From Micrococcus lacusdianchii (lineage in GTDB: Bacteria; Actinomycetota; Actinomycetes; Actinomycetales; Micrococcaceae): a stretch of DNA of 64,000 nucleotides. The stretch lies in the NCBI RefSeq assembly GCF_023155805.1, contig NZ_JAKNUW010000001.1, positions 186,001-250,000 on the forward strand. Reading direction: 5' to 3'. Of the stretch, positions 8,252 through 15,481 are shown piece after piece (position 1 is the first letter of the stretch; each line of letters opens with the position of its first letter). The notes below the pieces were generated by a model. That model made no database searches. It was not told the DNA's origin and saw only the letters and a program-made list of their open reading frames with translations. The position numbers were made by a program, and so were the translations under genes.

Positions 8252-8735
8252 CACCGCCCGGGGCACGCGTCACCCGGGGCGCTCCGCCCTCGTTCCAGCG
8301 GAACAGGGTGAGGTGCCACAGCCCGGGGGCCGTGCGGGACGGGTCGATCAGCCCGTGCGCGCCGGCCTCCTCCAGGCGGCGGCGGACCGCCCACGACGAC
8401 GGCTCCTCCCCCACTTCCGCGGCCGGCTTCCACGGGGCCATGGCGTCGGCGAGGTCGATGCCGAGGGCCGCGAGCGCCTCGGCGTCGCGCAGATCCACGA
8501 TCCGTTCGGCGTGGGCGTCGAAGGTCAGCAGCTCGCGCGGCGGGGTGGTCGCGTCCGTGTGAGCAACCATGGCCGCGTCCACTCCCTCCGGTGAGGAGCT
8601 GAGGTAGAGCGTGGGTGCGTCCGGCGGCGAGTACCGACCGGCGGAGCGGGAGCCGCGAAGGGCGCTATCGACGAACCGGGCGTCCACGGCGCGGTAGAAC
8701 GTGCCAGCGACCGCGGTGAAGGGCGAGGGGGTCAT
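8211..8735 (-). CDS. RES domain protein (possible NAD+-degrading toxin)
   Basis: 174-residue RES-domain protein. FYRAVDARFV, GRYSPPDAPTLYLSSSPEGV and the later SSWAVRRRLEEAG / GLIDPSRTAPG segments match the family, whose Arg, Glu and Ser residues name it; studied members degrade NAD+. The start is ATG 8735. RES toxins normally follow a small Xre/ParS-type antitoxin, but none is visible beside this one, so it may be an orphan or have another role. Its 3' end overlaps a convergent membrane-protein gene. Confidence 0.75.
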   Translation of the reverse strand: MTPSPFTAVAGTFYRAVDARFVDSALRGSRSAGRYSPPDAPTLYLSSSPEGVDAAMVAHTDATTPPRELLTFDAHAERIVDLRDAEALAALGIDLADAMAPWKPAAEVGEEPSSWAVRRRLEEAGAHGLIDPSRTAPGLWHLTLFRWNEGGAPRVTRAPGGVTAGSGASPRRTR

Positions 8736-8791
8736 GAGGTCACTCTGCCGGGGAGACGGGCCGGCTGTCAGCCGGGTTCTGCGCGCCCGCC

Positions 8792-9148
8792 TCACTCCCC
8801 CAGCGGCCGCATGGCCTCCTCGACGCGCTCGGGGCTCATGTGCACCTCGGGGGTGAGCAGCAGGCTGGGCTCGTCGGGGTCGATGCACTCGCCCCAGTAG
8901 GCGGCGTGGCGCTCGTCGAGCCAGTGGGTGGAGTCGCTGAGCTCGGCGCCGTCCTCGCCCTGGAGGGTGTACCACCACAGGTACAGGGCGTCCCCGACGG
9001 TCTCGGAGAAGATCGTCTCCACGTACATCCGCTCGGGCTCCAGGGTCTCGCGGAACGCCTCGGGGTTCTCCCGCAGGAACGCGATCCACTCGCGGGCGCG
9101 CTCCTCCTTGCCGGCGCGGACGCGGAACCTCTCCATTTCGATCCTCAC
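8792..9148 (-). CDS. DUF6176 family protein
   Basis: 118-residue protein matching, from memory, the DUF6176 family of small dimeric alpha/beta-barrel-like proteins: FRVRAGKEERAREWIAFLRE at the start, MYVETIFSE in the middle and ALYLWWYTLQGED after it. Function is unknown. GTG 9148 is used; ATG 9136 (MERFRV) is an alternative nearer the usual family start. It is followed 56 bp later by the RES gene on the same strand. Confidence 0.65.
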   Translation of the reverse strand: MRIEMERFRVRAGKEERAREWIAFLRENPEAFRETLEPERMYVETIFSETVGDALYLWWYTLQGEDGAELSDSTHWLDERHAAYWGECIDPDEPSLLLTPEVHMSPERVEEAMRPLGE

Positions 9149-9233
9149 GGGCCGTCAGCCTACAGATCCTCCCGACGACGGCGGCGGGCCGCGGCCGTCT
9201 CCCCGGGATGAAGGACTCCCGCACCGGCCGCGC

Positions 9234-10208
9234 TCATCGGAGGTGACGAGACCAGAACGGATCCGAGGACCAGCCCACCGGAACGCCCATCCCGTGGAGG
9301 TTCATCTCGGGCCTGTCATGCAGGAGCTCGTACAGGCGGTCGGCCCAGCGGCTGCGCGGCGAGACCGTGTCCAGAAGGGACTGGAGCGAGACGAGCACCG
9401 GGTACAGACGCTGGCGGGACGCCTCGGGAACGGCCTCGGCACCGGAAAGCCACGAGATGGCGGGTGACTTGGGGATCATGGGGGTCACGCCGAGGCCCAC
9501 ATTCCAGAGGCGGCCGTGGTGGGCGCAGATGTTCCGCACGCGCACGTAGACCTGCAGCCACGAGGTGAGCACCGTGTCGGTCGACCCCACGCTGGCCGCC
9601 ACCGCCACACGATCTGAGCGACGCGCGAGGTTGCGGTACAGGCCCGCCAGCTGCCCGATGGTCAGGGACTCCACCATGAGCCAGGACGGGGGCAGCTCCG
9701 GCTTCCGATACGTCATCAGGTAGTGCTCCAGCGCCGAGGGGTGGTGGATCCGGTCGTGACCGGACTCGGCCAACCCCATCAACCGGCCCCGTACCAGGCG
9801 GCGGACGATGTCCAGGAGGTCCGCGTGCCGCTGTCGGTCGCGGAAGTGCGCGGCGTCGATGTACCAGTGGGCGTCGTCATAGGTCGTGGACATGTGGTCG
9901 GTCAGGGCTGCGCGGACCCCGACTTCCACGCGTTCGAGGGCGTCGAGGCAGTGAAGCCGGAGCTTGCGATCGAAGACGTACAGGTCCAGGACGTCGTCGA
10001 ACTCGGCACCGGGGGCGAAGGTGTGAGTGGATCGCTCCCCCTGGAAGGGGATCGTGTAGGGGGAGAGCCGGTAGTACCCGAGGTGCCGCAGGTATCGGAG
10101 AGCGCGATCCCGGTCCGGAACCACGAGCCCCCGGCTCTCAAGCTGCCCGAGCATCCGCTCGTGGGAGAGCGGAGGCTTTGCGAAGGTCTCCGACCCCCGT
10201 GCCCGCAT
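9234..10208 (-). CDS. Abi_2 (AbiD/AbiF-type) family protein
   Basis: 324-residue protein of the Abi_2 family, linked to abortive infection against phage. The N-terminal part reads LESRGLVVPDRDRALRYLRH and LGYYRLSPYTIPFQ, as in AbiF-type members. The RxxxxHH motif RNICAHHGRLWN, around residue 225-235, is a HEPN-type RNase signature and suggests that the protein cleaves RNA when active. ATG 10208 is preferred over an upstream in-frame start at 10241. A hairpin RNA candidate with a U-run lies just upstream (10256-10306), as reported for AbiF loci. Together they may form an RNA-controlled toxin or defence unit (inference). Confidence 0.88.
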   Translation of the reverse strand: MRARGSETFAKPPLSHERMLGQLESRGLVVPDRDRALRYLRHLGYYRLSPYTIPFQGERSTHTFAPGAEFDDVLDLYVFDRKLRLHCLDALERVEVGVRAALTDHMSTTYDDAHWYIDAAHFRDRQRHADLLDIVRRLVRGRLMGLAESGHDRIHHPSALEHYLMTYRKPELPPSWLMVESLTIGQLAGLYRNLARRSDRVAVAASVGSTDTVLTSWLQVYVRVRNICAHHGRLWNVGLGVTPMIPKSPAISWLSGAEAVPEASRQRLYPVLVSLQSLLDTVSPRSRWADRLYELLHDRPEMNLHGMGVPVGWSSDPFWSRHLR

Positions 10209-10255
10209 GGTCCGTCCCACTTCACCCTCCCGTTCCGGCACAAAGCGGCGCCAGG

Positions 10256-10306
10256 CAAAGAAAAATCCCCCAAGTGCGCATCGTGGAGAGGCGTGGGGGA
10301 TGTAGT
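10256..10306 (-). ncRNA. Candidate AbiF-type structured RNA upstream of Abi_2 gene
   Basis: On the minus strand ATCCCCC (10301-10295) pairs exactly with GGGGGAT (10271-10265) across a 23-base loop, ACGCCTCTCC-ACG-ATGCGCACTT, and is followed at once by a run of Ts. The stem and T-run look like a short RNA ending in an intrinsic terminator 50 bases before the Abi_2 start. Rfam-type AbiF RNAs are known from such positions; my match to that motif is from memory. A -10-like TACACT precedes it at 10318-10313. Confidence 0.6.
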
Positions 10307-10312
10307 GAGTTC

Positions 10313-10340
10313 AGTGTAGCACCTGAGAACTCCGTGTCGC
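10313..10340 (-). promoter_or_regulatory. Candidate promoter of the Abi_2-associated RNA
   Basis: TACACT at 10318-10313 fits a TANNNT -10 element. GCGACA, at 10340-10335, is 16 bases upstream and could be a weak -35. Transcription would begin near 10306, just before the hairpin. Confidence 0.4.
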
Positions 10341-10381
10341 TGCCAGGCCGATGGAAGGGTCTGGGCAGATCGCCGCGCCCC

Positions 10382-10906
10382 TCACCGCGCCAGGATCCAG
10401 CGGTCCTCGCGGCCGAAGACATGGAGGTCGTCGCACGCGAAGCCGCGCAGCCACGGGACGTGGTCCACGACGCGCAGGTACAGGCCGCGGTGCACGCCGG
10501 GCTCGTCGCTGAGGGACGGGCTGAGCACATGCGCGGAGCCGGCGGGCGCGCAGCCGTGCCGGAGCATGGAGTCCGGCGCGTTCGCCTGGCCCAGGGTGGC
10601 CAGGCGCAGCAGCGGGGCGACGGCGGGCGGACACTCCCGCAGTCCCGCCGCCGCAACGGCCCGCCGCAGCTCGGGGAGGGTGCCGCCGTCGGGCAGACCG
10701 AGCTCGGCAAGCGTGCGATCGACGACGGTCACCCGCTCGGGGACCGCGGCACACACCCGCGCGTCGGCGATCAGGCGCTCAGCGGACTCGTTCATCGCGA
10801 CCCCTGCCGCGCGCAGGCGGGCGAGGAGGTCGGCCGGATCCTCGGGTGCGAGGTCGAGCGTGAGGGAGTCCCCGGGGAGCAGGCGCGTCATGGCGGCGCC
10901 GATCAC
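10382..10906 (-). CDS. Conserved hypothetical protein coupled to vapC
   Basis: 174-residue protein of unknown function. It has LADARVCAAVPE-like and GTLPELRRAVAAAGL segments, then ECPPAVAPLLRL, APAGSAHVLSPSL and GLYLRVVDHVPWLRGF, a pattern I recall from uncharacterised proteins in Firmicutes and actinobacteria (CPLE..PhLRL, GFYLRR.dG..WLRG). GTG 10906 overlaps the vapC stop by four bases; ATG 10891 is an alternative. Coupling suggests co-expression with vapBC, but no functional link is known to me. Confidence 0.65.
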   Translation of the reverse strand: MIGAAMTRLLPGDSLTLDLAPEDPADLLARLRAAGVAMNESAERLIADARVCAAVPERVTVVDRTLAELGLPDGGTLPELRRAVAAAGLRECPPAVAPLLRLATLGQANAPDSMLRHGCAPAGSAHVLSPSLSDEPGVHRGLYLRVVDHVPWLRGFACDDLHVFGREDRWILAR

Positions 10907-11319
10907 TCGAAGGGATTGAGCAGCTCGACGCCGGTGTGCACGAAGTCCCTCACGTTGCGGGTGGCGCAGACCGCCCCGTGGGCGCGGCAGATCGCGGCGA
11001 TCTGGGCGTCCGCCGTGGCGATCGGGAGGCCGCGCTCGCGCCGCCCCTGCAGGACCTCGGCGTACTGGTCGGCCGCGGCGGTATCGAAGGGCAGGACGAG
11101 CCCCTGGGCCTCATAGGGGGCGGTGACATCCCGGACGAGCGAGCACAGGCGGTCCTTCCGCGTCCCCTCGGGCAGGCGTCGCACTCCGGCGAGGAGCTCG
11201 CCCAGGGTGATGGCCGTGATGGCGGTCTCCACGGTGAGGCCCCGTGCCCACGCCTCGACGCGCCGGTCGCGGGCGGAGCGCATCAGCTCGGAGACCACAT
11301 TGGTGTCCAGGACGATCAT
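10903..11319 (-). CDS. vapC: VapC-type PIN-domain toxin ribonuclease
   Basis: 138-residue PIN-domain protein. The acidic metal-binding residues are all in place: LDTNV at the N-terminus, TLGELLAGVR, PFDTAAADQYA, and ATADAQIAA near residue 103. Such toxins cleave tRNA or rRNA unless bound by the antitoxin. It overlaps the antitoxin gene vapB by four bases (ATGA) and is followed, again with a 4-bp overlap, by a hypothetical gene. The C-terminal TRNVRDF motif is typical of the FitB/VapC group. Confidence 0.9.
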   Translation of the reverse strand: MIVLDTNVVSELMRSARDRRVEAWARGLTVETAITAITLGELLAGVRRLPEGTRKDRLCSLVRDVTAPYEAQGLVLPFDTAAADQYAEVLQGRRERGLPIATADAQIAAICRAHGAVCATRNVRDFVHTGVELLNPFE

Positions 11320-11549
11320 CCGAAGTCGACCGCCCGGGCGTCGTCGCCCCGGGGCGGGATCTCCAGATCGTCGAGGCCGCCGACCTGGTCCGCGGCGGCC
11401 ATGAGCGCGACGGCGAGCGTGGGACGGCCGACCTCCCGGGTGAGGATGGCGCGCACCTCCGCCTCCATGGAGCGGTCGTGAGACCGGGCCTGGGCGGCGA
11501 GTCGCCGCTTCACGTCATCATCGAGTCCGCGCACGATGATCGATGCCAT
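11316..11549 (-). CDS. vapB: FitA/VapB-type ribbon-helix-helix antitoxin
   Basis: 77-residue antitoxin from ATG 11549. The N-terminal ribbon-helix-helix reads MASIIVRGLDDDVKRRLAAQ, followed by the helix SMEAEVRAILTREV; the acidic C-terminus (DDLEIPPRGDDARAVDFG) is the likely toxin-binding tail. The arrangement with vapC and the length are normal. It should also repress its own operon by binding a nearby palindrome (11582-11599). Confidence 0.88.
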   Translation of the reverse strand: MASIIVRGLDDDVKRRLAAQARSHDRSMEAEVRAILTREVGRPTLAVALMAAADQVGGLDDLEIPPRGDDARAVDFG

Positions 11550-11581
11550 GACGGGCTCCTCCTTCTGAGCGACAGGCCGAC

Positions 11582-11599
11582 TGATATCACTGGATGATA
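11582..11599. promoter_or_regulatory. Candidate vapBC operator
   Basis: TGATATCA, an 8-bp palindrome, overlaps a TATCA-CTGGA-TGATA dyad 33-50 bases upstream of vapB. AT-rich repeats at this position are usual for RHH antitoxin operators. Confidence 0.45.
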
Positions 11600-11644
11600 G
11601 CAAGCGCCTTCATGGCCCTCCCCCACAACGTCGGCCGGCCGACT

Positions 11645-12511
11645 TCATGCCTCGTCGGGCGCCCGGTCCTCCGCGTCGGCGATGACGTCCTCGAGCGCCC
11701 GCAGGTGGGGTTCGGCGTCGTCCCCGGCGCCCAGATCGGCCAGCACGAGGCGGAGAGCGTCGAGCAGCTCGCCGGCCTCCGGGTCCGCCGCGGCGGCGCT
11801 CCAGCTCTCCCGCCAGGACCCCTGGGTGGCGTCCTGCTGCTGGAGGAAGATGAGCCGCTCGACGTCGTCGGCGTCGACGCCGAGCTCCCTGCCCCACGCC
11901 TGCATGGCCTCGACGTATGTCCGATACCTGTCGGGATAGGTCCAGCCGTCGCCGATCCGGACGTCGACGTCCTTCGCGTGCTCGGCGAACCAGGCGCGCA
12001 CAACCGAGTCGAGGACGGGGGCGATGTCGGACCCCCGGTGAGCCTTGGTGAGGAAGGAGAGGTACTTGGTGCCGAAAGCCGCGCCGAGGTGCTTGAGGCA
12101 GCCGGCCCCAGTCTTGCGCTGCTGGCGGATATGCTCGAAGGCCGCGGGCCCGCCCTGCTCGAGGGCGATGCGGGTGACGTCGGCGAGCTGGTCCTCGAAC
12201 CCGGGCTGCGCCATGATGCGCTCCACCCGGGAGGGGCCGTAGCCGACCCGCCCGTACCCCCACACCATCGTGGCGATGAAGGCGTCCCGCTGCGCGGCGC
12301 GGTCCTCGGCGGTCACCTTCGCGGCGTAGCCGGTGACAACGGCGCGGGTCAGCGGCTCGCACTCGAGACAGGCAGGCAGGTCGGGCACGTGGGCCGTCCA
12401 GTGGTCGATGGACCAGCGGGTGGGCTCGTCGGCGGGCTTGCCGGCGGCAACCCACGTATCGAACGAACGCCGGAGCGCGGAAGGGACGGCAGCAGCAGGG
12501 GTACTCGTCAT
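11645..12511 (-). CDS. OGG-fold-like (helix-hairpin-helix) protein, putative
   Basis: 288-residue protein. The middle part MVWGYGRVGYGPSRVERIM and the stretch AAFGTKYLSFLT ... PVLDSVVRAWF recall prokaryotic proteins annotated as 8-oxoguanine DNA glycosylase OGG-fold, some of which sit in defence loci. I cannot confirm the catalytic lysine/aspartate, so glycosylase activity is not claimed. ATG 12511 is chosen over GTG 12517. It lies next to vapBC in a run of small accessory genes. Confidence 0.55.
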   Translation of the reverse strand: MTSTPAAAVPSALRRSFDTWVAAGKPADEPTRWSIDHWTAHVPDLPACLECEPLTRAVVTGYAAKVTAEDRAAQRDAFIATMVWGYGRVGYGPSRVERIMAQPGFEDQLADVTRIALEQGGPAAFEHIRQQRKTGAGCLKHLGAAFGTKYLSFLTKAHRGSDIAPVLDSVVRAWFAEHAKDVDVRIGDGWTYPDRYRTYVEAMQAWGRELGVDADDVERLIFLQQQDATQGSWRESWSAAAADPEAGELLDALRLVLADLGAGDDAEPHLRALEDVIADAEDRAPDEA

Positions 12512-12554
12512 GGCCACAGCGTAGGCCCAGCGTCGGGACGGGCGGCGTGTGCCA

Positions 12555-13157
12555 TCAATTCCGCTTCAGGCCGCCGGTCCCGACCCCCTCCGCGATGGCG
12601 GTCAGACGGTCCACGTGGGCGGCCCAGCGGTCGGCGTCCCACGGGGGCAGGTTGTTCCCCGGGGCGCGCAGGCCGGCCTGCCCGTCGATCTGCTCCCGCA
12701 GGATGTCCGCATGGCCGGCGTGCCGGGCCTCGTCCAGGGCAACGTGCGTCATGATCTGCGCGAGCGTGACCTCCGCCTTGTCGTCGGGCCACCACGCCAC
12801 CCGCCCGGGGGCGTCGGCGTCGAGGGCCGTGATGGTCGCGTCCGCGTGGGCGAAGCAGCCGCGGGCGAACTCGAGGACGTCCTCGAGGGACTCACCCTCG
12901 GCGGCGAACATGTCCACGTTGTCCTCCTCCGGCTGCCCCGCCGCCGCCCAGGGCAGCTGCACCTCGGCGGGGCGGCCGAACGTCTCGCCGAAGTACTCCA
13001 GCTCGATGACGGCGGCGTGCTTGACCAGTCCCAGCAGGTTGGTGCCGGTGGGAGTGCGCGGCAGTCGGGCGTCGCGCTCGCTGAGGCCCTCGAGCTTCTG
13101 CAGGAGGGCCGCACGCTGGCGGCGCAGCCCGTCGTGGAGGATCTGCTTGTGGTCCAT
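12555..13157 (-). CDS. DinB superfamily protein
   Basis: 200-residue four-helix-bundle protein of the DinB/DUF664 type. The three usual histidine-containing motifs are visible: NLLGLVKHAAVIELEYFGE, the middle acidic helix, and IMTHVALDEARHAGHADILR. These bind a divalent metal; some relatives are thiol (bacillithiol or mycothiol) transferases. The substrate of this one is unknown. ATG 13157 fits the family start MDHKQILHDGL. It is followed by the OGG-fold-like gene and preceded, 23 bp away, by an alpha/beta hydrolase on the same strand. Confidence 0.85.
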   Translation of the reverse strand: MDHKQILHDGLRRQRAALLQKLEGLSERDARLPRTPTGTNLLGLVKHAAVIELEYFGETFGRPAEVQLPWAAAGQPEEDNVDMFAAEGESLEDVLEFARGCFAHADATITALDADAPGRVAWWPDDKAEVTLAQIMTHVALDEARHAGHADILREQIDGQAGLRAPGNNLPPWDADRWAAHVDRLTAIAEGVGTGGLKRN

Positions 13158-13180
13158 GGGGTGATCCTGCCCCAGATCAA

Positions 13181-13996
13181 TCAGGCCGCGAACCCCCGCA
13201 CGAGCTCGGCCACCCGCTCCGGCGCGTCCAGGTGCACGTCGTGCCCCGCGCCGGGCACCTGCACGTGCCGCACCTCCGGGCGCCGCCGCCGCATCTCGTC
13301 CAGCTCCCCCGCGGGCACGTACCCGTCCTCCCCGGTGATCAGCAGCGTGGGCGCGGCGATCCGCGCCCATTCCTCCCACCGGGCCCGCTCGTGGAGGGGC
13401 CGCAGGGCGGCCTCCAGCACGTCGACGTCGAAGCGCGGCACCCAGCCCGCGTCCGTCTCCTCGAGCCCCTCGGCCCACACCCGGTCGGCGGGTCCGCCGC
13501 CGAGGTGGGCGACGGCGTCGTCCGCGGTGGCGAAGGGGACGGGCCAGGCGCGAAACCAGTCGATGACGTCGGCGGTGGCCTCGGGCCCCTCCCCGCCGAC
13601 ACCGCCCTCGATCAGCACGAGTCGCCCCACACGCGCCGGATGGGCGGCCGCGGTGAGCAGGGCGGTGTGCGCGCCCATGGACTGACCCACCAGGGTGAAC
13701 GTCTCCAGTCCCAGCGCATCGGCCACGGCGACGACGTCGCCCACGTGGGCCGCGCGGCTCAGGTCCGCGGGGCGCCGGGTGCTGGCGCCGTGGCCGCGCT
13801 GGTCGAACGCGACGACCCGGCAGGACCCGGCCAGGCGCTCGGTGACCTGCCTCCACTCCCCCGCGTACCCGGCCAGGCCGTGCAGGAAGAGAACCGCCGG
13901 CCCGGTGCCGCCGGAGTCGAGGACATGCAGGCAGGTGCCGTCCGAAGTGGTGACGGGGCCCGCGGACCTACGGCCCAGACCTGACACGCGATTCAC
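13181..13996 (-). CDS. Alpha/beta hydrolase
   Basis: 271-residue alpha/beta-fold hydrolase. The oxyanion strand motif LFLHGLAGYAGEW, the nucleophile elbow GQSMGAH (serine near residue 109), the acid LLITGEDGYVP and the histidine GAGHDVHLD are all present, so the catalytic triad is complete. GTG 13996 overlaps the stop of the preceding gene by four bases. The substrate is unknown; the cap region is short and resembles haloperoxidase or esterase-type members. Confidence 0.85.
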   Translation of the reverse strand: MNRVSGLGRRSAGPVTTSDGTCLHVLDSGGTGPAVLFLHGLAGYAGEWRQVTERLAGSCRVVAFDQRGHGASTRRPADLSRAAHVGDVVAVADALGLETFTLVGQSMGAHTALLTAAAHPARVGRLVLIEGGVGGEGPEATADVIDWFRAWPVPFATADDAVAHLGGGPADRVWAEGLEETDAGWVPRFDVDVLEAALRPLHERARWEEWARIAAPTLLITGEDGYVPAGELDEMRRRRPEVRHVQVPGAGHDVHLDAPERVAELVRGFAA

Positions 13997-14367
13997 CCCT
14001 CCGCCTCAAACGCGGCACGCCGCTCCGGTGCTGTCGGCAGCGCTTCGGCCATCTGTCGGAAGAAATTGTGCCGCTCCGTGCGCTCAGCCACGGCTTCCCC
14101 GCGGTTCTCGTACACGGCGGTGAGGCGAGAACGACGCCCGCCCTCCCCCATGAAGATCAGCCAGTGGTGGGCGGGCTCCTTCGGGAACTTCCCCACGTGG
14201 TGCTGCTCCCGCGTGTAGGCGAGCACGCGCTCCGGCGTGGCTGCCACCCGCGATGGCAGCCCCGATGCCTTGTAGGTGTGGCGGATGGCCAGGACGTCGT
14301 GCGGGTCGAGGCTGGCGGCCGCTAGGACGGCCCCGAGGGAGAGGACGAAGGGCTGGGTGGACTCCAT
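13993..14367 (-). CDS. N-terminal domain of a GIY-YIG-associated protein, probably truncated
   Basis: 124-residue protein from ATG 14367 (MESTQPFVLSLGAVLAAASL). Its LDPHDVLAIRHTYKASGL, ERVLAYTREQ, HHWLIFMGEGGRRSRL and VYENRGE segments recall the N-terminal half of actinobacterial GIY-YIG nuclease-family proteins, which are about twice as long. The GIY-YIG domain itself is absent, and the frame ends in the GTGA overlap with the alpha/beta hydrolase. Either this is a stand-alone regulator domain or a truncated gene. Family recognition is from memory. Confidence 0.5.
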   Translation of the reverse strand: MESTQPFVLSLGAVLAAASLDPHDVLAIRHTYKASGLPSRVAATPERVLAYTREQHHVGKFPKEPAHHWLIFMGEGGRRSRLTAVYENRGEAVAERTERHNFFRQMAEALPTAPERRAAFEAEG

Positions 14368-14462
14368 GGGACCCCATTCTGCCGAGGACCCCTGATCTCC
14401 CTTCCGCTGCGATGAGCCCACAGCCACAATCACCGTGACGCCTTCTATTGGAAAAGGAAGCC

Positions 14463-15107
14463 ATGACCGCGCCCCAGCTGCACCTGCCCCGCACCGTCGT
14501 CTCCGATCAAACCGAGCGTGCCGTCGACCTCCTCGGGCACTACTTCACGCCCTGCAAGTTCATCGGCAGCCGATGGGACGGGTTCGACCCGAGCGGGACG
14601 CGCGCAGCGTCTGCGAACGTGTTCACCTCCGACGACGTCGCCTCCGCCGCCCTGCTGAACACGCCAGTGCCGGGTCATGCGGTCGTGCATCTGCTCATCA
14701 CCCAGAGGGAGCGCTTCGCTGGGCTATTGGAGGCCGTCGGTCCGGACCGCGACTTCATCGACGTCGACCCGGACCCGTCCGGCAAGGACATGGCACCGGT
14801 GTACGAGCTCTACGAGGCGCTGGAAGGCCTCGCTGACGTGGGTCCGACCATCGCTTCCAAGCTTCTTGCGCGCAAACGGCCGCGTCTCTTCCCGATCATC
14901 GACTCCGACCTGCGCCGGACCGTCTTCCATGAGACCCGAAAGGACGGTTACGTGGGCCGGGCACTGCTCCATGCGGAGTTCTCCGCCCAGGAGCGGACCA
15001 TCTGGCAGCACCTCGAGTCCTACCGGTGCGCGGCGGCCCTCCCCGCCGAGGTGACCACCCTCCGCGTCTTCGATGTGCTCGCCTGGATGGAGGCCAAGGC
15101 GTACTGA
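14463..15107 (+). CDS. DUF6308 family protein
   Basis: 214-residue protein matching, from memory, DUF6308: HYFTPCKFIGSRWDGF, then GLADVGPTIASKLLARKRPR and FPIIDSDLRRTVF. The GPTIASKLL segment resembles a helix-hairpin-helix, so DNA binding is possible. ATG 14463 has an AAGGA Shine-Dalgarno at 14455; a TTG at 14448 is the alternative. It is transcribed away from the minus-strand cluster of accessory genes. Function is unknown. Confidence 0.65.
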   Translation: MTAPQLHLPRTVVSDQTERAVDLLGHYFTPCKFIGSRWDGFDPSGTRAASANVFTSDDVASAALLNTPVPGHAVVHLLITQRERFAGLLEAVGPDRDFIDVDPDPSGKDMAPVYELYEALEGLADVGPTIASKLLARKRPRLFPIIDSDLRRTVFHETRKDGYVGRALLHAEFSAQERTIWQHLESYRCAAALPAEVTTLRVFDVLAWMEAKAY

Positions 15108-15160
15108 GGCCCGGGCGCGTCTGACAATGAATCCAGGGGTCGGCTGGCCTCCTCGAAGAC

Positions 15161-15219
15161 GTGTCCCGGTTCGAGATGCTCTCCGACGCCCAGTGGGAGT
15201 TGATCGCTCCGATGCTCCC
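15161..15219 (+). mobile_element. IS5-family transposase N-terminal fragment
   Basis: A GTG at 15161 opens a frame reading MSRFEMLSDAQWELIAPMLP, the classic first residues of IS5-group (DUF4096) transposases. The similarity ends at once after about 20 codons and the frame then stops at about 15318 without a catalytic domain. It is a short leftover of an insertion sequence, next to the IS110 element, which may have been its insertion site. The rest of 15108-15368 shows no gene. Confidence 0.6.
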
Positions 15220-15368
15220 AGCCCCCGTTACCTTTCTCGTGGCTCCTCCATCGATCAGGATGAGCAGGTGCCGGCCAGCCGGTCCTCGGCATGATCGTTG
15301 CCCCCAGTCGACTGCATGATCCGGGGGGTGTTGTCACCGAGGACCGGTCTGGTGACCACGGATCGCTG

Positions 15369-15481
15369 ATAGAGGCGCGAGCCCCTCACCGGGGCCCTTC
15401 GTAACGTGGATGCCGAGCGTGATCACCACTGGAGCTGGCCAGCACACTCATGGCCCCCGCAAGCCCAGGAGGACGACCGCG
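15369..15481 (+). ncRNA. Candidate bridge (seek) RNA region of the IS110 element
   Basis: IS110-group elements encode a guide RNA in the non-coding part before the transposase. This segment opens with the GCCCC-TCACC-GGGGC hairpin and has several later short pairings, as expected for a guide RNA with target- and donor-binding loops. I did not derive the loops; assignment rests on family knowledge and position. Confidence 0.4.
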
